The notes below the pieces were generated by a model, which saw nothing but the letters and a program-made list of their open reading frames with translations, ran no database searches and was not told the origin of the DNA. A DNA stretch of 6,185 nt from an uncultured Anaerolineaceae bacterium (GTDB lineage Bacteria > Chloroflexota > Anaerolineae > Anaerolineales > Anaerolineaceae). Made by a program: the position numbers and the translations under genes. The stretch is taken from the NCBI GenBank assembly GCA_937890875.1, contig CALAEB010000130.1, forward strand, positions 1 to 6,185, read 5' to 3'. Numbering within the stretch: position 1 is the first letter of the stretch; each line of letters opens with the position of its first letter. Below, piece after piece: positions 5,191 to 6,185 of the stretch.

Positions 5191-5997
5191 ATGACAAAAA
5201 TCGCCATAAAAACAATTGGATTTTCCGAAAAGACGCTTTTCGCCCGATTCACCGCCATCCTGATTCTGATCACTGTCGCTGTTTACTATTTCTTATTGGC
5301 ATCCACGATATCCGCACAGGCGGGAACGCCTGTTCTGACCGGAAGCACCTGGCAGTGGGAATATTTTGCCGATGGGATCAAGGCGATGGAAATCCTGGAC
5401 GCCAACTATACGATCACATTCGCCGAAGACGGGACTTTCCGGGCCAAAGCGGATTGCAATATCGTGCTTGGGAAGTATACGGCTGCTGAAGGCGCAATCA
5501 GCATCCAGCCCGGCCCGACTACGCTGGCAGCCTGCCCGTCGGGATCGCTTGAGCGTGAATTTATCGACTATCTGAACCGCGCCACGATCTATTCACATAC
5601 GGAAGACGGAAAATTATTGCTGGAACTGCCGGCTGACAGCGGATCGCTCCGTTTTCGCGCCCAGCCGCAGATCAGCGGAACGGTAACCTACCTGGAACGG
5701 ATCGCGCTGCCGGAAAATGCAACCATCCGCGTGCAGCTTCTGGATGTTTCCATGGCCGATACGCAGGCTCCCGTCATCGGAGAAACTTCCCTGACGGCCG
5801 CTGGCCGTCAGGTCCCGTTCGCGTTCAGCCTGGCTTATCCGGAAGACGCGGTTCAGGAGAATCACGCTTACGGCCTTTCAGCCCGCATCACCGACCCGGA
5901 AGGGAAACTGCTCTTCATCACCGACACGCATATTCCGGTATTATCGGCAGGAACCCCGGAAAAGGATATTGAGATTATCCTGAGAAAAAATCCGTGA
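5191..5997 (+). CDS. Exported META-domain plus YbaY-like domain protein
   Basis: A 268-residue envelope protein. Residues 20-41 form a hydrophobic segment after a basic N-terminus (signal peptide or anchor); SAQA|G at 41-45 is a good signal peptidase I site, giving cleavage after Ala44. There is no lipobox Cys. Residues 49-157 are a META domain (as in HslJ), with LTGSTWQWEYF, YTITFAEDGTFRAKADCN (73-90) and TTLAACPSGSLEREFIDYL (110-128); Cys89 and Cys115 correspond to the conserved pair and may form a disulfide. Residues 160-266 resemble the YbaY/YscW-type beta-sandwich: ISGTVTYLERIALPENATI (161-179), VQLLDVSMAD, VPFAFSLAYPEDAV and LLFITDTHIPVL. Both domains are common in stress- or envelope-associated proteins of unclear biochemical role. 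Composition matches the core genes, unlike the module just upstream. The ribosome site is GAGAG, five bases before the ATG. Domain calls are fairly secure; function is unknown. Confidence 0.85.
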   Translation: MTKIAIKTIGFSEKTLFARFTAILILITVAVYYFLLASTISAQAGTPVLTGSTWQWEYFADGIKAMEILDANYTITFAEDGTFRAKADCNIVLGKYTAAEGAISIQPGPTTLAACPSGSLEREFIDYLNRATIYSHTEDGKLLLELPADSGSLRFRAQPQISGTVTYLERIALPENATIRVQLLDVSMADTQAPVIGETSLTAAGRQVPFAFSLAYPEDAVQENHAYGLSARITDPEGKLLFITDTHIPVLSAGTPEKDIEIILRKNP

Positions 5998-6185
5998 CGT
6001 GGAGCATACCCTCCTGACAAGCATCAGTAAGCGTTAGCGAGGGGGCCCTGATTGGGTCCGGGATGCTTTCAAAGATCCGCCGCGGATATCAGCAATTCGG
6101 AATATAGCCATTCTTTTCAAAAATTGGTTCGAGTGACAAAAGCCGGATTGATCGAAACGGGATTTGAGGTTCTGCTTTTTCGCTT
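5998..6185. other. Non-coding right edge with strong secondary structure
   Basis: No gene is supported here. An outer stem AAGCATC/GATGCTT (6019-6025 with 6062-6068) encloses a tight inner hairpin GGGCCC-TGATT-GGGTCC (6043-6048 with 6054-6059, one G-T pair). A second small hairpin ATCCG/CGGAT (6075-6079 with 6083-6087) follows. A T-rich run is lacking, so a simple terminator for the META/YbaY gene is not clear; it could be the start of a structured leader for a gene beyond the edge. Short frames reach the right edge on both strands (plus GTG at 6133; minus, stop at 6089-6091) but cannot be judged from their length. Confidence 0.4.

Noticed and set aside
6019..6087. T-box type leader (AGTAAGCG...AGCGAG near the hairpins)
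   Set aside because: The characteristic GGTG...GCC distal segment and the antiterminator sequence are not visible in the part shown; it can only be reconsidered with sequence beyond the edge.
6121..6150. GGTTCGAG as a possible tRNA T-loop
   Set aside because: The flanking bases do not pair as a T-arm and no anticodon or acceptor stem can be drawn.
6133..6185. Plus-strand GTG frame open to the right edge, and a minus-strand frame entering from the edge and ending at 6089
   Set aside because: Both are under 35 codons, lack a ribosome site or known motif, and contradict each other; there is not enough sequence to call either.

Overview
The window looks like a chromosomal segment of an Anaerolineae-type bacterium (Chloroflexota). 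This is inferred from the style of the UvrB, site-2 protease, HEAT-repeat and META+YbaY proteins and from the moderate base composition; no marker here proves the taxonomy. The core genes are mixed to moderately GC-rich, while the stretch from about 3840 to 5190 is clearly AT-rich and reads like a recent acquisition.

Layout. (1) 1-1018, plus strand: the C-terminal half of uvrB, cut by the left edge. (2) 1019-1194: a short convergent intergenic region with a strong rho-independent terminator for the minus-strand genes and a second perfect 10-bp hairpin. (3) 1195-3620, minus strand: a two-gene unit, an RseP-like site-2 metalloprotease followed by a HEAT-repeat protein with an acidic, histidine-rich tail. 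They overlap in an ATGA junction, so they are probably translationally coupled. (4) 3621-4059: a long intergenic region that changes from normal to very AT-rich composition. It holds a near-consensus sigma-70 promoter reading to the right and several inverted repeats. (5) 4060-5032, plus strand: a two-gene module, a Panacea-domain (DUF4065/SocA-like) antitoxin and an overlapping small protein with PemK/MazF-like features, read as a type II toxin-antitoxin pair. (6) 5191-5997, plus strand: an exported or membrane-anchored protein made of a META domain and a YbaY-like domain. (7) 5998-6185: no convincing gene, but strong local secondary structure.

The genes do not form one pathway. uvrB is nucleotide excision repair. 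The protease and HEAT protein are a plausible functional pair at the membrane. The Panacea module is a self-contained accessory cassette between the protease operon and the META/YbaY gene. The most interesting items are the Panacea pair with its divergent toxin candidate, and the coupling of a zinc metalloprotease to a HEAT protein with an alternating histidine tail.
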